DNA of 64,000 bases, taken from NCBI GenBank assembly GCA_964540105.1, contig CAZILL010000003.1:62001-126000 (forward strand), given 5' to 3'. The translations under genes were made by a program, and so were the position numbers. The stretch comes from DATKJY01 sp964540105. GTDB lineage: Bacteria; Zixibacteria; MSB-5A5; GN15; FEB-12. Below the pieces are notes generated by a model. It did not search any database, was not told where the DNA came from, and saw only the letters and a program-made list of their open reading frames with translations. Positions 8,758 through 17,074 of this stretch are shown piece by piece (the stretch's first letter is position 1; the number at the start of each line of letters is the position of its first letter).

Positions 8758-9200
8758 TGAAGATTGCGGTGGGCGCCGACCACAAGGGGTTTGCGTTCAA
8801 AGAGAAGATCAAGCAGTATCTCGCCAAGGTCGGCCACGAGGTGACTGATTTCGGCGTCATGTCGACCGAGTCAGTGGATTATCCGGACTACGGTCTTAAA
8901 GTAGCGCACGCAGTCGCGGACCACAAAGCTGACCTCGGCATTACGGTTTGCTGGACCGGCAACGGCATGAACATCACCGCTAACAAAGTGAACGGGATCC
9001 GCGCTGGACTGGCACTCTCGCCCGAGATGGCCATGTTGACTCGAGCGCACAATGATGCCAACGTGCTGACGCTTTCCTCAAAGTACACGCCCGAAAGCTC
9101 CCTGGAAGAGACCGTAGAGCTGTTTATTACGACGCCGTTTGACGGCGGACGGCATCTTGAGCGGGTGGGGAAGATCATGAACGCCGAGAAGAACTCATAG
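8757..9200 (+). CDS. rpiB: Ribose-5-phosphate isomerase B / LacAB-RpiB family sugar-phosphate isomerase
   Basis: 147 residues beginning at GTG 8757, which shares a base with the ilvE stop. The N-terminus IAVGADHKGF carries the conserved phosphate-site His, and DFGVMSTESVDYPDY the family pattern. The active-site loop reads CWTGNGMNITANK, where the usual form is C(G/S)TGxGxxIxANK; the cysteine is present but the next residue is Trp. It interconverts ribose-5-phosphate and ribulose-5-phosphate in the pentose phosphate pathway; allose- or galactose-6-phosphate isomerisation is possible in this family. The next gene, glyA, may be in the same transcript (58-base gap). Confidence 0.88.
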   Translation: MKIAVGADHKGFAFKEKIKQYLAKVGHEVTDFGVMSTESVDYPDYGLKVAHAVADHKADLGITVCWTGNGMNITANKVNGIRAGLALSPEMAMLTRAHNDANVLTLSSKYTPESSLEETVELFITTPFDGGRHLERVGKIMNAEKNS

Positions 9201-9258
9201 AGATCGGTTCCTTCGCGCAAAAACCCGCGAATACTTATAGAATGCATGGAGTAGGACA

Positions 9259-10509
9259 ATGTCGCATCTCAAGTTAGTCGATCCGGAAATATATGAAGTC
9301 ATGACCAAAGAGACGATTCGCCAGGCGACAAAGCTCGTGCTGATTGCGTCGGAGAATTATGTTTCCGAGGCAGTGCTCGAAGCCGCGGGCGGAGTAATGA
9401 CAAACAAGTATGCGGAGGGGTACCCCGGGAAGCGATACTATGGCGGATGCGAATGGGTTGACGCGGCTGAGAACCTTGCTCGTGATCGCGCCAAACAGAT
9501 ATTCAAATGCGAGCATGTCAATGTCCAGCCGCACTCAGGTTCGCAGGCCAACATGGCGGTCTATTTCACCGTGCTCAAGCCGGGAGACAAAGTCATGGGT
9601 TTGGCTCTGCCGCATGGCGGACACCTGACCCACGGGCACCCGATAAACTTCTCCGGAATGCTCTACCAATTCACCGGATATGAGGTGGATCGTGAGACGG
9701 AAGTAATAGACTATGATCGCCTGATGGACCAGGCGAAGGAAGTTCAACCCAAGATGATTGTGTCCGGGGCGTCGGCTTATCCGAGATTTCTGGACTTCGT
9801 GAAAATGCGCGCCGTGTGCGACGCGGTCGGAGCGATCATGATGGTAGACATCGCTCATATCGCCGGCTTAGTGGCGGCGAATGTGCATCCGTCGCCTGTT
9901 CCGTATGCGGACTTTGTGACGACCACGACTCACAAGACGCTGCGCGGGCCACGAGGCGGGATGGTGATGTGCAAGGAGAAGTACGCTGCGGATTTGGATC
10001 GCACGGTGATGCCGGGGATACAGGGCGGACCGCTGATGCATGCGATCGCGGCGAAGGCAGTCTGCTTTGCAGAGGCTCTGAGTCCTGAGTTTCACGCATA
10101 TCAGCGGCAGATTGTCGACAACGCCAAGGGACTGGCCGAAGCTCTGAAGGGGCGCGGTTACAAACTTGTGGCGGGTGGCACAGATACTCACCTCATGTTA
10201 GTCTCGTTCATCGGCGATCCGAATCTCACCGGTAAGAAGGCGGAGCAAGCGCTCGACAAGGCCGGTATTGTGGTGAATAAGAACACTGTTCCGTTTGACC
10301 CCGAGAAGCCGTTTGTGACCTCGGGTATACGTATTGGAACACCATCGATTACCACGCGGGGAATGAAGACCGGTGAGATGCCTGTGATCGCAGAGTTTAT
10401 CGATCGGGCCATAAAGAATCGCAAGGATGACGCCGCGCTTGCGGGAATCGCAAACGAAGTCGCGTCCTTCGTGAAGAAGTTTCCTCTTTACGCGGACCGA
10501 CTTGCGTAG
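9259..10509 (+). CDS. glyA: Serine hydroxymethyltransferase
   Basis: 416 residues, the normal bacterial length. It makes glycine and 5,10-methylene-tetrahydrofolate from serine. PLP lysine K226 lies in TTTTHKTLRGPRGG; other family motifs are LIASENYVSEAVLEA, NKYAEGYPGKRYYGG, NVQPHSGSQAN and VDIAHIAGLVA. The C-terminal SGIRIGTPSITTRGM matches the family. A GGAGTAGGA site precedes the ATG. It sits behind rpiB, so the trio covers amino acid, pentose and one-carbon housekeeping metabolism. I see nothing unusual. Confidence 0.96.
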   Translation: MSHLKLVDPEIYEVMTKETIRQATKLVLIASENYVSEAVLEAAGGVMTNKYAEGYPGKRYYGGCEWVDAAENLARDRAKQIFKCEHVNVQPHSGSQANMAVYFTVLKPGDKVMGLALPHGGHLTHGHPINFSGMLYQFTGYEVDRETEVIDYDRLMDQAKEVQPKMIVSGASAYPRFLDFVKMRAVCDAVGAIMMVDIAHIAGLVAANVHPSPVPYADFVTTTTHKTLRGPRGGMVMCKEKYAADLDRTVMPGIQGGPLMHAIAAKAVCFAEALSPEFHAYQRQIVDNAKGLAEALKGRGYKLVAGGTDTHLMLVSFIGDPNLTGKKAEQALDKAGIVVNKNTVPFDPEKPFVTSGIRIGTPSITTRGMKTGEMPVIAEFIDRAIKNRKDDAALAGIANEVASFVKKFPLYADRLA

Positions 10510-10937
10510 AAGGACAGCCTAAACGGATCCTGTCGTACGCGGACGCGTCCGACTCTTCAGGACATCTCGATCGGTTGCGATGAATCCCTGACTCCGCATT
10601 GATTCTGCCAAACGTGACGATAAACGTCCTCATTGAAGTCTATTTTCGACAGAAATAGACCGAAATCACGCAGAAACCTGTTGACGTCTTGCCCGCGGAG
10701 CGCGATACTAAACGTAGTAAATTTTACCCACAAGCCGACGTTGATGATTGCTCGCTGGAGTGTGACTTCGTTCGCACGAACAAGAATGACATCAGAGAGG
10801 AGGTAGACTGCTCAGAAGAGTTAATCCACACAAACGGTAACGCTGCCGAATTGCCGACAACTCGCATCTGCATCCCTTAGAGCGCACGTTGCGGCAGCCT
10901 GATAACAAGCATCCTTTTAGCTGGTTCGGGAGTTGAA
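10510..10937. other. 428-base intergenic region with long leader
   Basis: No convincing gene. A 63-codon frame at 10689-10880 begins inside the promoter spacer and has no family resemblance. A 12-base perfect palindrome, CGGACGCGTCCG, lies at 10540-10551 without a T-run. A good promoter at 10681-10709 would leave a leader of about 220 nt before the gene at 10938. I looked for c-di-GMP and other riboswitch cores in that leader and did not find one. Confidence 0.5.
10681..10709 (+). promoter_or_regulatory. Candidate sigma70 promoter for the secreted dockerin-type protein
   Basis: TTGACG (10681-10686), a 17-base spacer and GATACT (10704-10709): one of the closest consensus matches in the window. 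It would give an unusually long 5' leader to the start at 10938. Confidence 0.55.
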
Positions 10938-13733
10938 ATGAAAGCAAGACAGGTATGGACAGCAGCAATGGTTGTTGCGATTCTTGCCCTGTGTGTCGGG
11001 ACAGCCACGGGAGCAGATATTTCGGGGTACAAGTTTGAAGATCGCAACGGTAATGGCGTTTGGGAGCCGGGGCTTGGAGAGGCCGGCTTACCGGGGATAC
11101 CAATTCAATTATCGGGTACCGACGATTTAGGAGCTCCGGTAACGCTGAATACTGTGAGCAGCCCGGGCGGCCTCTATGGGTTTTATAACCTGAGAGCAGG
11201 GAACTATCGGGTCGTGGAGCAGTGCTACCACAGGTGGGCACCGACCTTTCCAACGAAAGTCTTTTACACGCTCAACGGGGTTGTCGCTATTGATGTTATC
11301 ACCAACCTCAATTTCGGCAACGACACACTCTGCTCGGAGCCGACGGGGAATTACACGTTTCTGTACAACGATAAAGACAATTTTACGGGACCAGAGCCGA
11401 CCACACCCGGAACGGGGTTGGCGACCTTTCTGGCCACCAATCCGGCCGTCAACCACGACTTCGACCGGCCAACAGTGAATCAGTGGTGGGGGACGACGCT
11501 GGCCTTCAACATTCCGGAGCCGTGCTATGTCCTGAATGCCGAACTCTGTATTCATGTCAGGGCCAGCAACGGCGGTTCCGCCAACGACGGATTCGCACTG
11601 GGGGATTACGATCAGGATGGCCGTATCTACAGCACGACTTTCACGGACTTGTATACGATTGCCTATCCGGCGGGGGACCACAGCTGGGACCTCGGAGATG
11701 AGATGACGATCTGCCTGCGGTTGGACAGTCTGCCCTACAACCCAACCGGGCCCTGGTTTCCACTGAATATTCTGGCGGCACTGCAGGACGGTGATATAGA
11801 TGTGTTCCTGCAGGACGACACGGAAGTTGACTGGCTGGAGCTGCGCATCGAGACCTGCTGTCCGGGCTTTTGCTATGCTGATGGTGACGTCAACAACAGC
11901 GCGCCGCCGCTGGCTCTCAACGACTTTAGTTACCTGGTCAATTTCGTTGACTTCAACGGCCCGGTGCCGCCTGTTCCGTACAAGTGCGACCTGAACGGTG
12001 ACGGCATCATCAACGGTGGCGACAAAACCGTCTTTCAGAGTTACCTGACTTCCGGCATAGGCGTGTTTGCGCCGTATGGCGGCTATCCGGTTCCATGTCC
12101 GTGCGACCCGATGCTTAACCCGATGCCGGACTCAATTGACATCTTTGGGAATCTGCATGTTTCAAGCGGGACCTCGATCCTTGATTCTTCGGGCGGCGCA
12201 CTTCATGTGACAAACCGGTACCAAAGACAGATGGATGGTGTTCAGGTAAGAAATCTCACCAGCTGGAGTTGGTATGGGGAGCTCAGTCCCCTCGATCCAC
12301 TGGGCACGCTGCCGATTGGAGCCAGAGTCACGGTATACGATCCCGGAGACGGCAGTTGGGGGGACGATACACTGAAGATTGCCCAGACGAAAACAGGCGA
12401 CAACACCTGGGATTTGTCTGCCGTGACGAATGGCATAAAAACAATGATACGCGCGTTTTATGATGGGGACACTCTCATGGTGGATAGCTGTGAGCCATGG
12501 TGTGCCTGGATCTCCCTCGGTACGCTGGCCGGAACCTGGAAGGTTGTAGAGGGGGAAACTGAAGTACTATCTCCGACGGGTATCTATCCGACGGGCTTCA
12601 AAGGGTCGACTACAGGCAAACCGCCGACACTTGCCTGGGTGTTCCCTGAGTCGCATCCGATCTGGACTTGGCCAGGGCATGGCATAGCGGGCGTGCCGAT
12701 CGATGGGCTTGAAGTCACGTTCGAGAGTGTGCCGCCGTACCGCGATACGCTTAAGTCCATATACATACTGGCGGACAGTATCCAAACGTTTTCGATGCGC
12801 GCCGGCAGTACGGCCGAGCCGGATACCTTGGACATCTGGAGAGTCAGGAACATTTCACTGGGGTTGGCGCACCTGAGCCTGGCGGGCGGGAACCTCAAGG
12901 TCTCGAATATGGGCCCAACCTACGGCGACGGCGTGGTGCAACAAATCGGCAGCAGGCGGTCGTGGGACGCGACGCTGGCGAACCCCGATCAGGGAGATAC
13001 GCTTCCAATCGGGGCTAAGCTGGCGATCGATTTCCGGGGGACAGTCGGTGCTGCGCCTGACCAGTGGGTGATGCAGATGTCACAGAAGAAGACGGGTGTG
13101 CGTCAGTGGCTACTCGATGTCAAGTCTGTCGCAACAAAGTATACAGTCAATGCGATGCGGAACGGCGCGCAGGTGTTCCATCGCACGGGATTGACTGTCG
13201 CTGATCTGGGCACGATCACAGAACCGGCCGGCATGTTCAAGTCACCGGATGGGGTTTACCCAGCTGGATTCAAAGGGTCGTCTACGGGCAAGCCTGCTGG
13301 AATGGCCTGGTCTTACCCGTCCGGCCCAGATGTGACGTGGAACTGGCCCGCTCAGGGTGTGGTGGCGATGGCGATTGACCAGCTCGAGGCGATCGCCGAA
13401 GGGACGTATCCGATCGGACCGCCGTCGGGGGCAGCTGCAGTGGGCGAGCTGTCTCGAGTGATCATCACGGCGCACGACATTCCGGCCCTTGAATTCGACT
13501 CGGTGTGGGTCTACTGCTGCATGGGTACAACCGGCAACACGGATGGCTCCATGGACGATGTCGTAGACATTTCCGATGTGTTTGCGGTCGTGGATTATCT
13601 CGGCGCGAGCATTCCGTTGTCGACATGTGCTCTGGAGAACGACGCCAATATCGACGGCACGATTGATATCGGTGATCTGTTCGCGGTGATCGATTACCTG
13701 AGCGGTGTGGTGGGGCTGCCACCATGTCCGTAG
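10938..13733 (+). CDS. Large secreted protein: SdrD-B-like domain, duplicated unknown domain, dockerin-type repeats
   Basis: 931 residues with a signal peptide (VWTAAMVVAILALCVGTATG). Residues about 27-110 form an SdrD B-like/Cna-B-like fold (DISGYKFEDRNGNGVWEPG, GLYGFYNLRAGNYRVVE). A dockerin-type segment follows near residues 315-375, with the calcium-loop-like DLNGDGIINGGD. Two copies of an unrecognised domain of about 200 residues come next, each containing TLPIGA and ending in YPxGFKGSxTGKP. The C-terminus (about 860-925) is a second dockerin-like pair (VVDISDVFAVVDYL, GTIDIGDLFAVIDYL). GGGAG precedes the ATG. Dockerin-type repeats can attach proteins to cohesins or act as calcium-binding tails; no cohesin is visible. 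The function is not known; an extracellular or cell-surface location is well supported. Confidence 0.85.
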   Translation: MKARQVWTAAMVVAILALCVGTATGADISGYKFEDRNGNGVWEPGLGEAGLPGIPIQLSGTDDLGAPVTLNTVSSPGGLYGFYNLRAGNYRVVEQCYHRWAPTFPTKVFYTLNGVVAIDVITNLNFGNDTLCSEPTGNYTFLYNDKDNFTGPEPTTPGTGLATFLATNPAVNHDFDRPTVNQWWGTTLAFNIPEPCYVLNAELCIHVRASNGGSANDGFALGDYDQDGRIYSTTFTDLYTIAYPAGDHSWDLGDEMTICLRLDSLPYNPTGPWFPLNILAALQDGDIDVFLQDDTEVDWLELRIETCCPGFCYADGDVNNSAPPLALNDFSYLVNFVDFNGPVPPVPYKCDLNGDGIINGGDKTVFQSYLTSGIGVFAPYGGYPVPCPCDPMLNPMPDSIDIFGNLHVSSGTSILDSSGGALHVTNRYQRQMDGVQVRNLTSWSWYGELSPLDPLGTLPIGARVTVYDPGDGSWGDDTLKIAQTKTGDNTWDLSAVTNGIKTMIRAFYDGDTLMVDSCEPWCAWISLGTLAGTWKVVEGETEVLSPTGIYPTGFKGSTTGKPPTLAWVFPESHPIWTWPGHGIAGVPIDGLEVTFESVPPYRDTLKSIYILADSIQTFSMRAGSTAEPDTLDIWRVRNISLGLAHLSLAGGNLKVSNMGPTYGDGVVQQIGSRRSWDATLANPDQGDTLPIGAKLAIDFRGTVGAAPDQWVMQMSQKKTGVRQWLLDVKSVATKYTVNAMRNGAQVFHRTGLTVADLGTITEPAGMFKSPDGVYPAGFKGSSTGKPAGMAWSYPSGPDVTWNWPAQGVVAMAIDQLEAIAEGTYPIGPPSGAAAVGELSRVIITAHDIPALEFDSVWVYCCMGTTGNTDGSMDDVVDISDVFAVVDYLGASIPLSTCALENDANIDGTIDIGDLFAVIDYLSGVVGLPPCP

Positions 13734-13742
13734 TGAGTAGGT

Positions 13743-13877
13743 CTTGACCTAACCCCCCAGCCCCCTTCCCGACACGGGAAGGGGGAGGAAGGGTTGGGTC
13801 GATTTGGCAATTTGTTTAACGGGATTGTAACCCCTCACCCCTGTCCCCTCTCCCACGCGTGGGAGAGGAGGATGTTG
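13743..13877. repeat. Palindromic dispersed repeat, copy 1
   Basis: 135 bases, matching 13976-14109 nearly base for base. Each copy holds two hairpins: CCCCCTTCCC/GGGAAGGGGG around GACAC (GACAC partly pairing), and CCTCTCCCAC/GTGGGAGAGG closing on CGCG. Between them is a shared AACGGGATTGTAACCCCTCA stretch. It resembles REP/MITE-like non-coding repeats. It may also act as a transcription stop after the gene ending at 13733. Confidence 0.85.
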
Positions 13878-13975
13878 AGTCAAGGCGGTGCGTACGTTGC
13901 GCCGGTTCTTGTCCCTGTTCAACGGGGATTTGAACTGGCGCTTTCTCTGTGTAAACTGGCCGACTCGTTTGGGTT

Positions 13976-14109
13976 CTTGACCTAACCCCCGTCCCCCTTC
14001 CCGACACGGGAAGGGGGAGAAAGGGTTTGGTCGATTTGGCGATTTATTTAACGGGATTGTAACCCCTCACCCCTGTCCCCTCTCCCACGCGTGGGAGAGG
14101 AGGATGTTG
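13976..14109. repeat. Palindromic dispersed repeat, copy 2
   Basis: Second copy of the 13743-13877 repeat, in direct orientation, one base shorter in its first C-run and with a few substitutions (for example TTTGGCGATTTATTTAACG against TTTGGCAATTTGTTTAACG). Both hairpins are intact. Confidence 0.85.
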
Positions 14110-14219
14110 TATCAGGTCAAATCTCCGACAGACAGGGAGCTGGGAATGCTGTGCCTAGCCCCAAAAGTTGCTTGCGGGTGTGTGGAAAAGCCTGCAATTT
14201 GCTGCCGCTTCGATGATTG

Positions 14220-14306
14220 GCCGGAGTGGTGGAATTGGTAGACACCAGGGACTTAAAATCCCTTGCTTCCTAACGGGGCGTACCGGTTCGAGTCCGGTCT
14301 CCGGCA
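14220..14306 (+). tRNA. tRNA-Leu (anticodon UAA)
   Basis: 87 bases. Acceptor strands GCCGGAG (14220-14226) and CTCCGGC (14299-14305) pair perfectly, with discriminator A at 14306; CCA is not encoded. The anticodon stem AGGGA/TCCCT encloses loop CTTAAAA with anticodon TAA. A long variable arm follows, as expected for a class II leucine tRNA, and the T arm is CCGG-TTCGAGT-CCGG. An intrinsic terminator follows 18 bases later. Confidence 0.97.
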
Positions 14307-14323
14307 TATGTTTCAGGCAAAGA

Positions 14324-14353
14324 GAAAGCCCCCGCCGATCGGCAGGGGCTTTC
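14324..14353. terminator. Bidirectional intrinsic terminator
   Basis: A near-perfect 15-pair stem built on the palindrome GCCGATCGGC (14334-14343), with GAAAGCCCC and GGGGCTTTC as outer arms and one mismatch. T-rich sequence follows on the plus strand and A-rich sequence precedes it, giving U-runs in both directions. It separates tRNA-Leu from the convergent cytochrome operon that ends at 14382. Confidence 0.85.
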
Positions 14354-14381
14354 TTTCAAAGTCGCGCTCTGCTGGATGCGC

Positions 14382-15467
14382 TTAGTGTGCGCGAAGATAG
14401 TTGATCGAACTCCAGATGAGGTCGTGAGCGTACTTGAAGTTGTGAATACCCTCTGATCTGTCCTCTTCGAGCATCACAAAGTTCCAGATGGCGCCAGCAA
14501 TATTCTTGTCGGCAACAGTCACAGTCTTTGGCGCATACGTGGTGTCGGTGCCGGTCACGGTTCGGGTCAACAGACTCTTGCCGACCAGAAGCACGGCCAG
14601 AGAATCCATCATGCCGTGAAATTCCGTCTGGTACCCTTCGACCTTGCCGTCCTTGTCAAAGTCATAGGCCGTGTTTGCAGCGTCGGCGATGAAGTTGAAG
14701 GAGGCTGTGGCTTTGGCATGGCACGGTGTGCAGACGTTTACCATGGTATAGCCGGACTCTTCATCCACCATGTTGAAACTGTGACCGCCGATCTTGTAAC
14801 CGTCATGAACCTGCGGATTCCCCATGTGGCAGCCGATGCAGGCGTCGGTGATCGCAGTCGAGTGTGTGGAAGTGTTGTAAGTTACGCCGGCAAATTCGTA
14901 GCCGCCAGTCTTCTGAATCAGATCCCCCTGGGGGCCGTGGTGCGGACCGAAGCGATTAGTGACCTTTGCACTGTCGATGACGCTCACCGCAACCGATGTG
15001 CGATTATGATGACAGACGACACACAAGTTCGACTTGCCATGATCGAAAACGACGCCGTTGGCAAGGGTGTAGGCTTTTGTTGTGCGCATGTCCAACGACC
15101 CGGTCGAGTGTGGCGCATGGCACGTGAAGCAGTGAATGGCGCTGGCGTTTTCATATGGTCCCGCGATCTTTGCCGAATCGACCCAGAGGACGAATCCCTG
15201 ATGATCATGGCAGCGGGTACAATCGGTACCGGCGCCGCCCCGGTTGGTGTAGTCAACGCTGGTCCCGGAAGCGTGAATCGAGTTCTGCCACTCGCCCTCG
15301 GCCTGCTGCAGCTTGCCGTCGAAATCATTATGGCAGGTCATGCAGGCGTCGGCCCCGAGGAGGCTATTATCGTAGTTATTGACTACGTTGGTTACTTTGC
15401 GTTCGCACCCGGCAGCCAGGATCAGTATGACAGCCATCAGGGCGACGATCAGTTTCGAGGTTTTCAT
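14382..15467 (-). CDS. Hexaheme c-type cytochrome lipoprotein (probable outer-surface partner of a porin-cytochrome conduit)
   Basis: 361 residues. The N-terminus is a lipoprotein signal ending in LAAGC, so C21 would be lipidated. Six CxxCH heme-attachment sites are present: C42, C83, C113, C149, C210 and C246. The C-terminal 110 residues carry no heme motif. It is the last gene of a minus-strand trio: decaheme cytochrome (17075-18016), beta-barrel (15479-17062) and this protein, with gaps of only 11-12 bases. By analogy with MtrCAB-type and Geobacter porin-cytochrome complexes, it would sit on the outer face of the outer membrane and hand electrons to external acceptors. That role is inferred from gene order, heme count and lipobox; sequence relation to MtrC/OmcA is not apparent. 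AAGGAGAGA precedes the ATG. Confidence 0.88.
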   Translation of the reverse strand: MKTSKLIVALMAVILILAAGCERKVTNVVNNYDNSLLGADACMTCHNDFDGKLQQAEGEWQNSIHASGTSVDYTNRGGAGTDCTRCHDHQGFVLWVDSAKIAGPYENASAIHCFTCHAPHSTGSLDMRTTKAYTLANGVVFDHGKSNLCVVCHHNRTSVAVSVIDSAKVTNRFGPHHGPQGDLIQKTGGYEFAGVTYNTSTHSTAITDACIGCHMGNPQVHDGYKIGGHSFNMVDEESGYTMVNVCTPCHAKATASFNFIADAANTAYDFDKDGKVEGYQTEFHGMMDSLAVLLVGKSLLTRTVTGTDTTYAPKTVTVADKNIAGAIWNFVMLEEDRSEGIHNFKYAHDLIWSSINYLRAH

Positions 15468-15478
15468 TGCATCTCTCC

Positions 15479-17062
15479 TTAGAAGCTCAAGTCCTTAGTC
15501 AAATTCACTTCAACGATATTTGCGGTGTAGTACGAGTTCGTGACGATGAAGTCATCATAGTTGAACACATTGTAGCGAACCTCGACATGATGATTGGCCA
15601 GGAAGGCATAAGTCAGGCCAAAATTGAGGTTGAATTTCTCGATGTCGATGTCGCGTTTACTTCGATAATAATTCCAGCCGAAGTCGGCCGCGAGATTCTT
15701 GTACGCGCGAGGTGAAATCGTTCCTGAGACGACATGATCGGCAAACTCAAAACTAACGGTGTCGCTCCGATTCTCGAATGTGCCCCGGTTGTATGCATAG
15801 CCGACGACGATCGATCCCCACTTTTCGTTCGTGAGATTCAGATCGGACGACAGGGCATTGTAGTCCACTTTGCTTCGGATATCAGCGTTCTTGCGGGAAC
15901 GACCCTGCCATTGAATGGAGAGGTTGCACCCTTCTCTCGCGCTATAACGAGCCGCGAGCATTTGACGAGTCAGGTCCTCATTGCCCAGGAGAGTGGAACC
16001 TTCGTCGACGCTGTTTGTCCGTGTGGCGACGTTCCCGCGGAAGTACCAGCGGTCGTTCGGCCTCAGCCAGCCGTTAGCCAGAACACCTGAGGAGCTGGTC
16101 TTATTGATAAAGTCATCGGCAATCTGGTACTCGTAGCCGAGCCGCACTCCACCGAGACGCCCCCAATTCTTGCCGAGTGAGGTCGTGTGCAGAATGTGAT
16201 CAGTTTCCGATGTGGAAACCTGATAGGCGCTGGCAGGCGTTGTGTAGCCATACACCAATCGATAATCGAATACCATGCTCTCCGGCAACGTCACTCGTCC
16301 TCCGAGCCAGAACTGATTCGAAGTCAGTTTCTCGTCAGTATCTTGAATCTTGTCCTGGCGGTACTTGTATCCACCGGATAGAGTGAGCCTGTCGACTCGT
16401 GGGACTTTGGAAAAAAGTGACACTGTGAAGTTATCGGCTGTCCGATCGGTGTTGGTTGCAGTCTTGTCGTCGAAGGCATAGTGACGATATTCGGTGCGAA
16501 GCATACCGAAGCGATCGCCAACCTGCATGCCAGCGTTGAAACTCGTGTGGTCATAGTCGGTGTTTCGCACGGTCATTTCAGTGGCCGGGGAGAGGGTAGG
16601 AAGAACGTCACCGTGCTTCATGGTCACGCTGTAACCGCCGAAGAATTTTACCCAGCGAATCGGCTGCACACTCCCCTGAATGTCGGTATGGTTGCGGCGC
16701 GTGAAATTGCCACCGTTGAAATCATGGAAACGCCGGTATTGATTGTTAGCCGCGCTCAGGTTGAACAAACCACTTTTCCCATACGATATCCGGAGGTTAC
16801 GGTTGTTCAGTGTGATGTTCCTCAGGTCCGCGGTTAAGGCCGATCCGTCGGCAAAGTCAATGCGCCAGTCCTGAAGTGACAGGGCCGGACCTTCGTACCA
16901 GTTGTACGTTTCTTGATTGACCGCCATGCTCCCTTCCTGATCCATGTACGTATAGCCGACCTTTACTTTTCCTCCGCCATCGGCCCCGAGGATCACAATT
17001 GGCGTCAATATGCAGACGATCAGAGCGAGAAGTACGGTTCTCTTGAGTTTATCTGTTTTCAT
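15479..17062 (-). CDS. Outer-membrane beta-barrel porin of a porin-cytochrome conduit (MtrB/PioB-like role)
   Basis: 527 residues with a signal peptide (LLALIVCILTPIVILGA) and a mature part made of alternating strands, e.g. VDRLTLSGGYKYRQDKI, FDYRLVYGYTT and HVEVRYNVFNYDDF. It ends in LTKDLSF, the C-terminal aromatic residue typical of Bam substrates. The strand spacing suggests a large barrel of over 20 strands. It is shorter than Shewanella MtrB (about 700), and I do not see the N-terminal CxxC of that protein. Position between a decaheme cytochrome and a hexaheme lipoprotein, with 12- and 11-base gaps, is the main reason for the porin-conduit call. The barrel would hold the decaheme protein in the outer membrane so hemes span it. 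Confidence 0.82.
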   Translation of the reverse strand: MKTDKLKRTVLLALIVCILTPIVILGADGGGKVKVGYTYMDQEGSMAVNQETYNWYEGPALSLQDWRIDFADGSALTADLRNITLNNRNLRISYGKSGLFNLSAANNQYRRFHDFNGGNFTRRNHTDIQGSVQPIRWVKFFGGYSVTMKHGDVLPTLSPATEMTVRNTDYDHTSFNAGMQVGDRFGMLRTEYRHYAFDDKTATNTDRTADNFTVSLFSKVPRVDRLTLSGGYKYRQDKIQDTDEKLTSNQFWLGGRVTLPESMVFDYRLVYGYTTPASAYQVSTSETDHILHTTSLGKNWGRLGGVRLGYEYQIADDFINKTSSSGVLANGWLRPNDRWYFRGNVATRTNSVDEGSTLLGNEDLTRQMLAARYSAREGCNLSIQWQGRSRKNADIRSKVDYNALSSDLNLTNEKWGSIVVGYAYNRGTFENRSDTVSFEFADHVVSGTISPRAYKNLAADFGWNYYRSKRDIDIEKFNLNFGLTYAFLANHHVEVRYNVFNYDDFIVTNSYYTANIVEVNLTKDLSF

Positions 17063-17074
17063 GGTTGCACCTCT

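Larger units (their letters stand above)
13734..14219. other. 486-base intergenic region holding two palindromic repeats
   Basis: Between the dockerin-type gene and tRNA-Leu. It contains two near-identical 134-135-base copies (13743-13877 and 13976-14109, listed separately), a 98-base unique spacer between them, and about 110 bases of unique sequence before the tRNA. No gene is supported; short frames here run through the repeats. Confidence 0.7.

Noticed and set aside
10757..10790. GTTCG-CA-CGAAC palindrome as a LexA site
   Set aside because: The half-sites are in the reverse order of the CGAAC-N4-GTTCG LexA box, and no SOS gene is adjacent.
10689..10880. 63-codon frame before the dockerin-type gene
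   Set aside because: It begins inside the candidate promoter spacer, has no ribosome site and no family likeness.
10710..10937. Possible riboswitch in the long leader
   Set aside because: I compared it by eye with the c-di-GMP (GEMM), cobalamin, TPP and SAM cores; none of the conserved blocks is present.
13794..14007. Short frames within the repeat region on both strands
   Set aside because: They run through the palindromic repeats, lack ribosome sites and resemble no protein.
14616..15482. 288-residue plus-strand frame
   Set aside because: It is the antisense shadow of the hexaheme cytochrome gene, which has a lipobox, six CxxCH motifs and a good ribosome site. The shadow protein has no domain pattern.
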